64,000 nt of DNA from CAZWSX01 sp964636985. GTDB taxonomy: Bacteria; Planctomycetota; Planctomycetia; Pirellulales; Pirellulaceae. This document shows positions 43,701 to 51,513 of this stretch, piece after piece. Under the pieces are notes generated by a model that was not told the DNA's origin, did not search any database, and worked only from the letters and a program-made list of their open reading frames with translations. Location: positions 59,984 to 123,983 of the forward strand of contig CAZWSX010000024.1 in the NCBI GenBank assembly GCA_964636985.1. Direction: 5' to 3'. The translations under genes were made by a program, and so were the position numbers. The first letter of the stretch is position 1. The number at the start of each line of letters is the position of its first letter.

Positions 43701-46233
43701 CGACAAGCAGCGCATTCTGCTCACCAACGTCCCTGGCGACTACATCAAGGTGAACTCCGGCCTCGGTTCGTCACCACCGCGTAGCGTTTTGGTGCTGCCT
43801 CTGATTTACGAAGGACAAGTCCGCGGCGTGCTCGAATTGGCATCGTTCGAAGGGTTCAATCCCACCCACCAGATGTTCCTCGATCAGCTCGCCGAGTCGA
43901 TCGGGATCGTGCTCAATACGATCGAAGCGAACATGCGTACGGAGGACCTCCTCAAGCAGTCGCAATCATTGGCCCAGCAGCTGCAAACTCGCCAAGAGGA
44001 GCTGCAAAAGACCAACGAAGAACTGCAAGACAAGGCCCAGCTCCTCGCTCGTCAGAACCAGGAAGTGGAACGCAAGAACGCCGAAGTCGAACAGGCCCGC
44101 CAGGAACTGGAAGAAAAGGCCACCCAGCTCGCCCTCACGTCCAAGTACAAATCTGAGTTCTTGGCCAACATGTCGCACGAGTTGCGCACGCCGCTCAACA
44201 GCTTGCTCATCCTCTCCGATCAACTCTGCAAGAATGCCGAAGGGAACCTCACAGGCAAGCAAACCGAGTTCGCCAAAACGATCCACTCGTCAGGCAACGA
44301 CCTCTTAATGCTCATCAACGACATCCTCGACCTCTCGAAGATCGAATCGGGCACCGTGGTCGTCGATGCCAGCGAACTGCGGCTGGACGATCTGGAGCAC
44401 TTCGTCGAACGCACGTTCCGCCACGTTGCCGAATCAAAGAACGTCGAGTTCGCCATGAATTTCGATTCGCGCTTGCCGCAATCGATGTTCACCGACGCCA
44501 AACGCCTGCAGCAGATCATCAAAAACTTGCTCTCGAACGCCTTCAAGTTCACGCATCAAGGGCAAGTGGCACTAACGGCCACCCTCGCCGATTCGGGCTG
44601 GAGTCACGACAACGACGAGCTCAACCGCTCGCCCGGCGTGATCGCATTCGGCGTCCGCGATACCGGGATCGGCATCGCCGGCGACAAACAGCAGATCATC
44701 TTCGAAGCCTTCCAACAGGCGGACGGCTCCACCAGCCGCAAGTACGGCGGTACCGGCCTCGGTTTGGCGATCAGCCGCGAACTGTCGCGCCTCCTCGGCG
44801 GCGAAATCCGCCTCACCTCGGCGCCAGGCCGCGGCAGTATCTTCACGCTTTACTTGCCAACCCACTACACGCCGGTCCGTGCACCGCGAAAGACCATCAC
44901 GGCCATCGCCTCGGCTCCGCCAACCGTGACAGCCCTCCTGCCGCCGGCACCAACGAAGGAAACGATTGCGCCGATTCCGGTCCTGCGAGACGAACTCCCC
45001 GCTACCAACGACGATTCGTACCGCGACCTCAACGTCGTCGGCGACGATCGCGACGACATCCGTCCCGGCGATCGGGTTGTTTTGATCGTGGAAAACGATA
45101 TCAACTTTGCCAAGTTCCTGCTCGAAGCAGCCCGCGACAAAGGAATGAAGGGCTTGGTCGCCTCGCTCGGCGCTTCGGCCCTGACCATGGTGCAGGAACA
45201 TAAGCCCGATGCCATCACGCTCGACATTTACTTGCCCGACATGGAGGGTTGGCGCGTCCTGGAACGTCTCAAGAACGATTTGAGGATGCGACACATTCCC
45301 GTCTGCGTCATCTCGACCGACGAAGCTCGCGATCGGGCATTCACCTTAGGCGCCCTCGCCTTTGTCGCCAAGCCAATTCAAAGTCGCGATGTTCTCGATA
45401 AGCTGCTCGAAACGCTTGACGACTTCCTGTCGCGCGTCACCCCCACAGCCTTGGTGGTCGATCCCGATCTCACCGGTCGAAACGAACTGACCAGTCGGTT
45501 GAAGGCTGAAGGCTTCGCCGTCACCTGTGTTGCCGACGCGTCGGCCGCGGCCACCTTCTTGAAGGACCGCCATACCGATTGCGTTGTGGCAAATTCGCGC
45601 GCTGTTGATCTGCCGCGCGCGATCAGCGCGCTCGGGGAAGAAAACGAAGCTGGCTTCACGCGCTTGCCTGTGCTAGTGTACGGCGACGAGGAGACCAACG
45701 GCGATTGGAAACACGCCGCTCCCAACTGCACGGTCAAGCGCGTGCAGTCGTTGGATCGTCTCGTCGATTACGCGACCCTGGTTGCGCACCGCGATGTGTC
45801 CCGGCTGACCGTCGTCGGAAGGCAAATGCTGATCGATCTGCACCAATCCGATACGCCGTTGGCAGGCCGGAAGGTGTTGATCGTCGACGACGACATGCGG
45901 AACATCTTTGCTCTTTCCACCGTATTGGAAGAGCACGATATGAAGATCGTGTCCGCCGATACCGGCCGAGGCGCGATCGAATTGCTCCAGCAGCAACCCG
46001 ATATTGAAATTGTGCTCATGGACATCATGATGCCGGAGATGGACGGTATGGAAACGATGCGGGAGATTCGCAAGTTCCCCCACTTGCACAACCTGCCCAT
46101 CGTCGCGGTTACGGCGAAGGCAATGAAGGGAGACCGTGAAAAATGTATCGAAGCGGGGGCTTGGGATTATCTCTCCAAGCCGGTGGACACGGAGCAGATG
46201 CTGGCGGTCTTGCGAACTTGGCTTCATCGTTAG
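40756..46233 (+). CDS. Giant hybrid histidine kinase with eight-HAMP array (Nik1/group III-like)
   Basis: 1825 residues. No signal or membrane helix is seen, so it is cytoplasmic. After ~155 residues with a divergent HAMP come eight 92-residue units (VTRVAREVGTEGKLGGQ ... INTMVDQL), then GAF (~905-1055), coiled coil (~1070-1130), HisKA with H1141 (MSHELRTPLNS), HATPase, and three receiver domains: REC1 D1490, REC2 with N1613 where Asp is expected, and REC3 D1756. Fungal group III osmosensing kinases (Nik1/Os-1) have the same poly-HAMP layout. GGAGAG lies 6 bp before the ATG. The next gene, another hybrid kinase, begins 8 bp downstream, so they form one signalling operon. Confidence 0.95.
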   Translation: MSIIQDSQFSQAELKALHTALTALRKGKRGVRLPADWTGIAGKVADAFNDVVEQNERMASELARLSKTVGKEGKVTQRLSIGDVGGFWEESVESVNELIDDLVHPTAETARVIGAVAQGDLSQTMALEVNDRPLQGEFLLTARTINKMVDQLGSFASEVTRVAREVGTEGKLGGQAQVKGVAGTWKDLTESVNSMASNLTSQVRNIADVTKATAAGDLSKKITVDVKGEVLELKNTINTMVDQLRSFASEVTRVAREVGTEGKLGGQARVEGVSGTWKDLTDSVNSMAGNLTAQVRNIAAVTTAVANGDLSRKITVNVKGEILELKNTVNTMVDQLSSFAAEVTRVAREVGTEGKLGGQAQVPGVAGTWKDLTDSVNSMAGNLTAQVRNIAEVTTAVANGNLSKKITVDVKGEILELKNTINTMVDQLSSFAAEVTRVAREVGTEGKLGGQADVKDVAGTWKNLTDSVNSMAGNLTAQVRNIADVTKAVATGDLSKKITVDVKGEILELKNTINTMVDQLRSFASEVTRVAREVGTEGKLGGQAQVPGVAGTWKDLTDNVNFMAGNLTGQVRNIADVTKAVAAGDLSRKITVDVKGEILELKNTINTMVDQLRSFAAEVTRVAREVGTEGKLGGQAEVQGVAGTWKDLTDNVNFMAGNLTAQVRNIADVTKAVAAGDLSRKISVDVKGEILELKNTVNTMVDQLRSFASEVTRVAREVGTEGKLGGQAKVEGVSGTWKDLTDSVNMMAANLTAQVRGIAKVVTAVATGDLKRKLTVEAKGEIAELAETINEMIDTLATFADQVTSVAREVGVEGQLGGQAKVPGAAGTWKALTENVNQLAANLTTQVRAIAEVATAVTKGDLTRSITVVAQGEVAALKDTINEMIRNLRDTTQKNTEQDWLKTNLAKFSRMLQGQRDLTNVGRMILSELCPVVTALHAEFYVLDSTSDEPDLKLLAGYASDRDQEEEHRIGMGQGLVGQCAADKQRILLTNVPGDYIKVNSGLGSSPPRSVLVLPLIYEGQVRGVLELASFEGFNPTHQMFLDQLAESIGIVLNTIEANMRTEDLLKQSQSLAQQLQTRQEELQKTNEELQDKAQLLARQNQEVERKNAEVEQARQELEEKATQLALTSKYKSEFLANMSHELRTPLNSLLILSDQLCKNAEGNLTGKQTEFAKTIHSSGNDLLMLINDILDLSKIESGTVVVDASELRLDDLEHFVERTFRHVAESKNVEFAMNFDSRLPQSMFTDAKRLQQIIKNLLSNAFKFTHQGQVALTATLADSGWSHDNDELNRSPGVIAFGVRDTGIGIAGDKQQIIFEAFQQADGSTSRKYGGTGLGLAISRELSRLLGGEIRLTSAPGRGSIFTLYLPTHYTPVRAPRKTITAIASAPPTVTALLPPAPTKETIAPIPVLRDELPATNDDSYRDLNVVGDDRDDIRPGDRVVLIVENDINFAKFLLEAARDKGMKGLVASLGASALTMVQEHKPDAITLDIYLPDMEGWRVLERLKNDLRMRHIPVCVISTDEARDRAFTLGALAFVAKPIQSRDVLDKLLETLDDFLSRVTPTALVVDPDLTGRNELTSRLKAEGFAVTCVADASAAATFLKDRHTDCVVANSRAVDLPRAISALGEENEAGFTRLPVLVYGDEETNGDWKHAAPNCTVKRVQSLDRLVDYATLVAHRDVSRLTVVGRQMLIDLHQSDTPLAGRKVLIVDDDMRNIFALSTVLEEHDMKIVSADTGRGAIELLQQQPDIEIVLMDIMMPEMDGMETMREIRKFPHLHNLPIVAVTAKAMKGDREKCIEAGAWDYLSKPVDTEQMLAVLRTWLHR
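41227..43434 (+). repeat. Tandem array of eight 276-bp units encoding HAMP domains
   Basis: The string GAAGTRACYCGCGTGGC recurs every 276 bp from 41227 to 42883, with a diverged eighth unit at 43159. Units 1-7 are so alike at the DNA level that unequal crossover can add or drop units; unit 8 has drifted. Confidence 0.93.
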
Positions 46234-46241
46234 GAGTCAAG

Positions 46242-48320
46242 ATGTCGGAGGAACCGAAAGTCAAAATCTTGATCGTCGACGACCTGCCCGAAAAATTGCT
46301 TGTCTATCAAGTGATTTTGGAGGAACTAGGGCAGGAGTTGATTTCGGCCCGCTCCGGCACGGAAGCCCTCCGCCACGTCCTCAATCACGACTTCGCCGTC
46401 ATACTGCTCGATGTCAATATGCCCGACGTCGACGGCATCGAAACCGCGGCGCTCATCCGTAGCCGCAAACGTTCCGCCCACACGCCGATCATCTTCATCA
46501 CCGCCTTCGCGGACGAAGTCCGCATTAACGAGGGCTACGCCAGCGGCGCCGTCGATTACATCCAGGCGCCCGTCGTCCCGGAAGTCCTGCGCGCCAAGGT
46601 AAAAGTCTTCGTCGATTTGTTCCGCATGACGGAACGCGTCAAACGCCAGGCCGAAGAGCGAATCGCCCTGGCCGAAGAAAGATCGCGCCGTGCCGCGGCC
46701 GAGGAGGCCAATCGGCAACTGGAGTTCCTGGTCGAGGCCGGCGGCGTGCTCGCGAAGTCGCTCGACTCTCAGGTCACCGCGGAAAATGTCGCCCGCGTTA
46801 TCGTGCCCGAACTCGCCGATCGAGTGGTCATCGCCCAGATGGAATCGGGCACCAGCATGTTGACGTGCATTGATGCCGAGGGAGTCGACGATGGCCTTCG
46901 ATTTCAAAACAACGCCGGCCTGGAAAGTTTGCCCGTGCATTGGACGGCCGCCGTCGAGCGCGTTCTCACCGCCGGAATTTCCGAATACTTGAGCCCGCCC
47001 GACGCCAGCCTCGGCGAGCCTGCGACCATCATTCTGCCCCTTCACGCCAGGGGCCGGACCTTCGGCGTGCTCTGCCTTTCACGCGAGCCATCCCGTAGAA
47101 CCTTCGCGCCGGCGGACCTGCGGGTCGCCATGGCCCTTTCTACTCGCTCCAGCATTGCCATGGACAACTCGCGGCTCTACCGCGATGTCGAACAGGCAGA
47201 CCGGCACAAAAACGAATTCCTCTCCATGTTGGCCCACGAGCTCCGCAATCCCCTTGCCCCCATTCGCAACGCCGTGGCAGTGCTGCGGCAGGGCGGCGAT
47301 GGCGAAGCAATTGCCTGGGCCGAAGACATCATCGATCGCCAGGTCACGCAGCTCGTGCGAATCGTCGACGACTTGCTCGATCTATCACGCATTACACAAG
47401 GCAAGATTCGGCTCGAGCTCGAGCGGGTCGACATCGCCAGCGTGGCGGCCAGCGCCGTCGAAACCAGCCGCCCTTTGATCGACACCCGCCGGCATCAACT
47501 CCAAGTGCAGTTGCCCACCGAGCCCCTTATTGTCGATGCCGATCAGGCCCGCTTGTCGCAGGTGCTGTCGAATCTTCTCAACAATGCCGCCAAGTACACG
47601 CCCGACAACGGCCGAATTTGGCTCGGCGTTACTCGCGAAGGAGAGCAGGCCGTCATCCGCATTCGCGACACCGGGATTGGCATCCCTCCCGACCTCCTGG
47701 CGAAAGTTTTCGATCTCTTCACGCAGGCCGATACCTCGCTCGACCGCGCGCAGGGCGGCTTAGGCATTGGTCTCACGCTGGTGAAGCGACTGGTCGAAAT
47801 GCAAGGAGGAACGGTCGAAGTCGCCAGTGCCGGGACAGGCAAGGGAAGTGAGTTCACCGTCCGCTTGCCTGCCATCGGTTCGCAGCCCGTTAAAGCACCC
47901 GCGCGGCGCAGCGCCACCGAAGCCGCCAGCGCCGAGAAGCTGCGTATCATCGCGGTCGACGACAATCAAGATGCAGCCGATACCCTGGCACAATTCTTGC
48001 GCATCCAAGGCCACGATGTGCGGGTTCTCTACGAGGGGCAAGGCGTAGCGGAACTCGTGGAGGAATTCCGTCCCCAAGTCGTCATCCTCGACTTGGGATT
48101 GCCTGGAATGAGTGGCTACGATGTGGCCAAGCGGTTGACGGTTCAGCCCAGCGGTGAAGACTTGCTGCTGGTCGCCTTAAGCGGCTACGGACGCGCCGAA
48201 GACATCCAGCGCTCTCGCGAATGTGGTTTTCATCACCACTTCGTCAAGCCCCTGGATATCAAGGCCATGATGCGCCTGCTCGCGACTGCCCCGATCGCAA
48301 AGACCTCCACCACCGATTAA
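46242..48320 (+). CDS. Hybrid sensor kinase REC-GAF-HisKA-HATPase-REC
   Basis: 692 residues from the ATG at 46242 (AGGAG 6 bp upstream), 8 bp after the HAMP-array kinase. N-terminal receiver with D57 (ILLDVNMPDVDG); the usual KP lysine is replaced in DYIQAPV. Helical linker (ERSRRAAAEEANRQLE), GAF-like domain (~165-305), HisKA H332 (LAHELRNPLAP), HATPase (NNAAKYTPDNG, DTGIGIP), and a C-terminal receiver with D617 (VILDLGLPGMSG) and K near HFVKPLD. No membrane segment. It likely receives phosphate from, or tunes, the upstream kinase, since REC3 there and the first REC here are adjacent in the operon. Output unknown; no DNA-binding regulator is encoded nearby. Confidence 0.94.
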   Translation: MSEEPKVKILIVDDLPEKLLVYQVILEELGQELISARSGTEALRHVLNHDFAVILLDVNMPDVDGIETAALIRSRKRSAHTPIIFITAFADEVRINEGYASGAVDYIQAPVVPEVLRAKVKVFVDLFRMTERVKRQAEERIALAEERSRRAAAEEANRQLEFLVEAGGVLAKSLDSQVTAENVARVIVPELADRVVIAQMESGTSMLTCIDAEGVDDGLRFQNNAGLESLPVHWTAAVERVLTAGISEYLSPPDASLGEPATIILPLHARGRTFGVLCLSREPSRRTFAPADLRVAMALSTRSSIAMDNSRLYRDVEQADRHKNEFLSMLAHELRNPLAPIRNAVAVLRQGGDGEAIAWAEDIIDRQVTQLVRIVDDLLDLSRITQGKIRLELERVDIASVAASAVETSRPLIDTRRHQLQVQLPTEPLIVDADQARLSQVLSNLLNNAAKYTPDNGRIWLGVTREGEQAVIRIRDTGIGIPPDLLAKVFDLFTQADTSLDRAQGGLGIGLTLVKRLVEMQGGTVEVASAGTGKGSEFTVRLPAIGSQPVKAPARRSATEAASAEKLRIIAVDDNQDAADTLAQFLRIQGHDVRVLYEGQGVAELVEEFRPQVVILDLGLPGMSGYDVAKRLTVQPSGEDLLLVALSGYGRAEDIQRSRECGFHHHFVKPLDIKAMMRLLATAPIAKTSTTD

Positions 48321-48394
48321 ATGTGGGGCGTCCCTGCCCGCGTCCTCGGCCCTCTTGGCCGGTCCAACAAGCGGTGGCAATTCGCGGGCGCGAA

Positions 48395-48913
48395 TCACTC
48401 TTCGTCGGTGGCCGTCGCTGCCTCGGCTTCCTGATTCACCACGCTTTCAGCGATCTCAGTCAGCTTCTCGTCGGCGTTCCCTTCCTCGTCGAGCGACTCT
48501 TGCAGCAGCTCCGCGACGTCGTTGTGGCCAAGCCTCGCCGCAAAGGTCCGCGCACATCCATACGCAGCGATTTCGTAGTGCTCCACCCGCTGGGCTGCGG
48601 CAATCAACGCCGCATCCATCACGGCCGGCTCCATTTCTTCTTCCATCACGCCCTTGCCCTCTTCAATCAGCCCTTCCATCGCCTTGCATTTTTCGACGCG
48701 CGAGTACGAGACGTTCATCTGCTTGAAGATCTTCTCCAACCGCTCGACTTGCCCTTCCGTCTCGCGCAGATGATTCTCGAAGGCCTGCTTCAACTCATCA
48801 TTTGTGGCTGCTTTCGCCATTTTGGGTAGCGCCTTGAGGAGTTGCTTTTCCGCGCTGTAAATGTCCTTGAGTTCGTGCTCGAGCAACTCTGGGAATCCCT
48901 TGGTCTTCATCAT
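48395..48913 (-). CDS. DUF892 (YciE/YciF-like) ferritin-fold stress protein
   Basis: 172 residues. FPELLEHELKDIYSAEKQLL (residues 7-26) is the family opening; EHYEIAAYG (~111) holds the second helix-pair Glu/His ligands of the ferritin-like four-helix fold, and DEEGNADEKLTEIAE closes it. Relatives (E. coli YciE/YciF) are induced by osmotic and general stress. AGGAG lies ~7 bp before the first ATG; an ATG follows directly. It converges with the kinase operon (75 bp). A C-terminal Ala/Glu/Thr tail is extra. Confidence 0.92.
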   Translation of the reverse strand: MMKTKGFPELLEHELKDIYSAEKQLLKALPKMAKAATNDELKQAFENHLRETEGQVERLEKIFKQMNVSYSRVEKCKAMEGLIEEGKGVMEEEMEPAVMDAALIAAAQRVEHYEIAAYGCARTFAARLGHNDVAELLQESLDEEGNADEKLTEIAESVVNQEAEAATATDEE

Positions 48914-49109
48914 CTGGCTCCTGGAAGAACGTGTGTACGGAAAATCGACAGTACGGAGAATCGAAAGCGTTTAAGCCTGCAGTGGGTAGCAAAGGACATG
49001 CCGCCAGTCTTGTGCTACAAATCCCCTTTCCGCACGCCGCAAACACGCAACGCGTGGCTGAAAACCGGACGCTTTGGCATGTGCCCGGTCAAACTAGGCA
49101 GCCAGATCG

Positions 49110-49718
49110 CTAGCGCTGGCTCCTCCTTGTTTTGCGAAAACGCAGGGACGTCGAAGGTCGAATATCTGCCTTCAAAATCGACTTCATTTGCGCTAGCGCA
49201 GCGCGATGGATCGCTGGCGTATTGGCGCATGCGCAATCACGCGGCACAGTCACCGCAAAGTCGCGCATGTAGGCGTCGTTCGCCGTGAATAACACGCAAA
49301 TATTGCTGGCGATTCCAGTAATCACCAAGCGGCGCGCTTCCAGATATTTCAGCAGGATGTCTAAATTGGTCGAGTAGAATCCGGAGTGTTTGGGCTTGAG
49401 CACAAAGTAGTCGTCCTCTCCGGGCCGAAGCAACTCGGCAACCGCCTGGCCTGGCACGCCATCATGCAGGCAGTGTTGGACCTGCCGCTTGAAGTCCGAT
49501 TGCCACCGCCCGAAGTTGTCGTTGACATAAATCACCGGAACGCCCGCCTTCTTTGCGCGAGCCTTCAAATCCGCAAGCCGATGCGCCATTGTGGTGGCGC
49601 ATTTCACGAGCGCCGCCGACCCCGGAAACTCCAGGTCGTTGATGACATCGATAAGCAGCAACGCATCCGACGATTTGTCGGGTGCGTTGCCATGCAGATC
49701 GCGATTGAAAGCGGCCAT
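49110..49718 (-). CDS. Isochorismatase-like cysteine hydrolase
   Basis: 202 residues. Catalytic triad residues of the family can be placed: D24 (LLLIDVIND), K108/K110 (VLKPKHSGFYST), C141 (GIASNICVLFTANDAYMRDF). Members hydrolyse amide or ester bonds of small compounds (nicotinamidase, YcaC and relatives). The C-terminus (RFRKTRRSQR) is strongly basic. The gene starts 27 bp after the SDR stop on the same strand, so both are likely co-transcribed. Substrate cannot be deduced. Confidence 0.88.
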   Translation of the reverse strand: MAAFNRDLHGNAPDKSSDALLLIDVINDLEFPGSAALVKCATTMAHRLADLKARAKKAGVPVIYVNDNFGRWQSDFKRQVQHCLHDGVPGQAVAELLRPGEDDYFVLKPKHSGFYSTNLDILLKYLEARRLVITGIASNICVLFTANDAYMRDFAVTVPRDCACANTPAIHRAALAQMKSILKADIRPSTSLRFRKTRRSQR

Positions 49719-49745
49719 AGTTAATGAGCCCGCAAATGCGGCGAC

Positions 49746-50630
49746 TCAATACGGCATCTTGCCGCCGGTCACACCGTACACCTCGCCCGTGATGTAACTG
49801 GCCTCCGTCGAGGCCAAAAGCACAAACGTCGGTGCTAACTCCGCGGGCTGTGCGGGGCGTTCAAAAAGCGTCTCCTTGCCGAATTCCTTCGCCTTTTCCT
49901 CCGGCATCGTCGATGGAATCAGCGGCGTCCAAACCGGGCCAGGCGCCACTGCGTTCACGCGGATGCCCTGTTTAATCACGATCTTCGAGAGCGCCTTGGT
50001 AAAGCCGACGATAGCGCACTTCGTCGCCGCATAGTCGAGCAACTGCGGCGAAGGATTGTAGGCCTGAATCGATGCGACGTTGATGATGCTTCCACCAGCC
50101 TTCATCTTCGGAACCGCTGCCTGGCATGTGTAATACATCGCGAACACATTGGTACGAAACGTTCGATCAATCTGCTCGGGAGAAAAGTCTTCCAGTCGCT
50201 CCTGGGCCATTTGGAAGGCCGCATTATTCACGAGCACATCCAGTCGGCCGAGTTTGTCATAGGCCTGATCGATGAGTTCGCGGCAATGTTTGGGATCGCG
50301 AATGTCTCCCGGAATGGCAATTGCCTTGCGTCCCGCCTCTTCCACAAGTCGCGAGGTTCCTTGCGCGTCGTCGTGTTCGTCGAGATAGGTGAATGCCACG
50401 TCGGCACCCTCTCGGGCAAACGCCAGCGCCACCGCTCGCCCAATTCCGCTGTCGGCACCAGTAATCACGGCCGCGTGATCAAGCAGTTTGCTGCTCCCGC
50501 GGTACGACTGTTCGCCATGATCCGCGCGCGGCTCCATTTCCGCCTCGTGCCCAGGCGGCTGTATCGGCGGCTGCGGGAATGGAGGTTTCGCGCCTTCGTG
50601 CTTAGGGTTTTCCCGTGTTTTGGTTGCCAT
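49746..50630 (-). CDS. SDR-family oxidoreductase (YghA/GsiB-39-type)
   Basis: 294 residues. A ~45-residue Pro/Glu/His-rich head (FPQPPIQPPGHEAEMEPR) precedes the Rossmann fold: VITGADSGIGRAVALAF (NAD(P) site), DIRDPKHC, NNAAFQ, INVASIQAYNPSPQLLDYAATK (Ser-Tyr-Lys triad) and PGPVWTPLIPSTMPEE. The head and the SGIGRAVA/TPLIPST blocks match the YghA-like glucose/general-stress dehydrogenases seen in Bacillus stress regulons and Enterobacteria. GGGAGAAG lies just before the ATG. Probably first in a two-gene stress operon with the cysteine hydrolase. Confidence 0.92.
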   Translation of the reverse strand: MATKTRENPKHEGAKPPFPQPPIQPPGHEAEMEPRADHGEQSYRGSSKLLDHAAVITGADSGIGRAVALAFAREGADVAFTYLDEHDDAQGTSRLVEEAGRKAIAIPGDIRDPKHCRELIDQAYDKLGRLDVLVNNAAFQMAQERLEDFSPEQIDRTFRTNVFAMYYTCQAAVPKMKAGGSIINVASIQAYNPSPQLLDYAATKCAIVGFTKALSKIVIKQGIRVNAVAPGPVWTPLIPSTMPEEKAKEFGKETLFERPAQPAELAPTFVLLASTEASYITGEVYGVTGGKMPY

Positions 50631-51193
50631 GAAGCTTCTCCCATTCGCAAAACTAGAGAACGACGTTTCTCATTCTGATGACCAGTGCCGCAGTCGAAGC
50701 AAGCGTCGCGCCGCGGATTCTGAATGAGTCTTTCGCTTCATGCTTCGCAACACGCAAAGCAACAATCATCAAGTGCTGCCTCGATGACCACACCAGAAAA
50801 TCGATGAGATGACTCTTCAGGAATGCATTTAGTAGGAAAAGCAAGTACTCAAGTAGCGGTTCGAACGACCGTCACTTCACACGAAGTCCGCTCGCCATGC
50901 TCGCTTCCGCATCAGTCCGAATTGGAGCCTCAGGCGGACGATTGGGCCTTGTCGCACAGTGCCAGCTCCTGATCGGCGACGCACCACGTTGAAAGAATTG
51001 CGTGCGTGTGTTGTTCCACATGTCCCCCGCTTTGGAGCGTCGTCATAGCTCGTTCGAGGGTGCCTCAGCCCATTATCGCGCGATCAGCAACCAAAAATTG
51101 TTCGACGAGAAGCCAACGGCGCGACAAGCGAGGTGTGGCATAGAAGATGCACAAGAGTGAACACTCATTTACTCTCATCAAAAGGATTTCTCT
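50631..51193. other. Intergenic stretch, no gene seen
   Basis: 563 bp between the SDR gene (minus) and a small plus-strand ORF. AT-rich patches at ~50810-50850 and 51090-51190 could hold divergent promoters. Short frames on both strands show no similarity that I recognise. Confidence 0.5.
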
Positions 51194-51400
51194 ATGCCAA
51201 TGCTGACCGATCTTCGCCGTCGTTTGCTCGCCGCCCCACAGTCGGAGCAGGACAGCATTGTCGATGGCGAAGTACTCATCGCCGACACGCGTTCCCACTT
51301 GTCGCCGTCGCAGCAGGTGGAACAAAAGCTGCGAGAATTCTTGATCAGCCGGAATTTCACGGCCAAGACTGCCGCGCGCCAGCGACCAAAGCCGCGGTAA
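51194..51400 (+). CDS. Small hypothetical protein
   Basis: 68 residues, starting MPMLTDLRRRLLAAPQSEQD; AAAGGA lies ~10 bp before the ATG. Predicted helical and charged, ending in basic RQRPKPR, without membrane segments. No family recognised. It lies 113 bp before the glucan synthase on the same strand and may share its control. Could be a spurious frame. Confidence 0.45.
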   Translation: MPMLTDLRRRLLAAPQSEQDSIVDGEVLIADTRSHLSPSQQVEQKLREFLISRNFTAKTAARQRPKPR

Positions 51401-51513
51401 GCGTTTCCTCAAGCTAAGCCTGGTTGTCCATGGATGTGACCGGGCTCAGATGAGAACGATACATCTGGAGCTACATCCAACGCGACTGCGAGGTCGCGAG
51501 ATTCTTCGATTGA

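Noticed and set aside
50653..50844. 63-codon minus-strand frame upstream of the SDR gene
   Set aside because: No ribosome site, no similarity, unusual composition.
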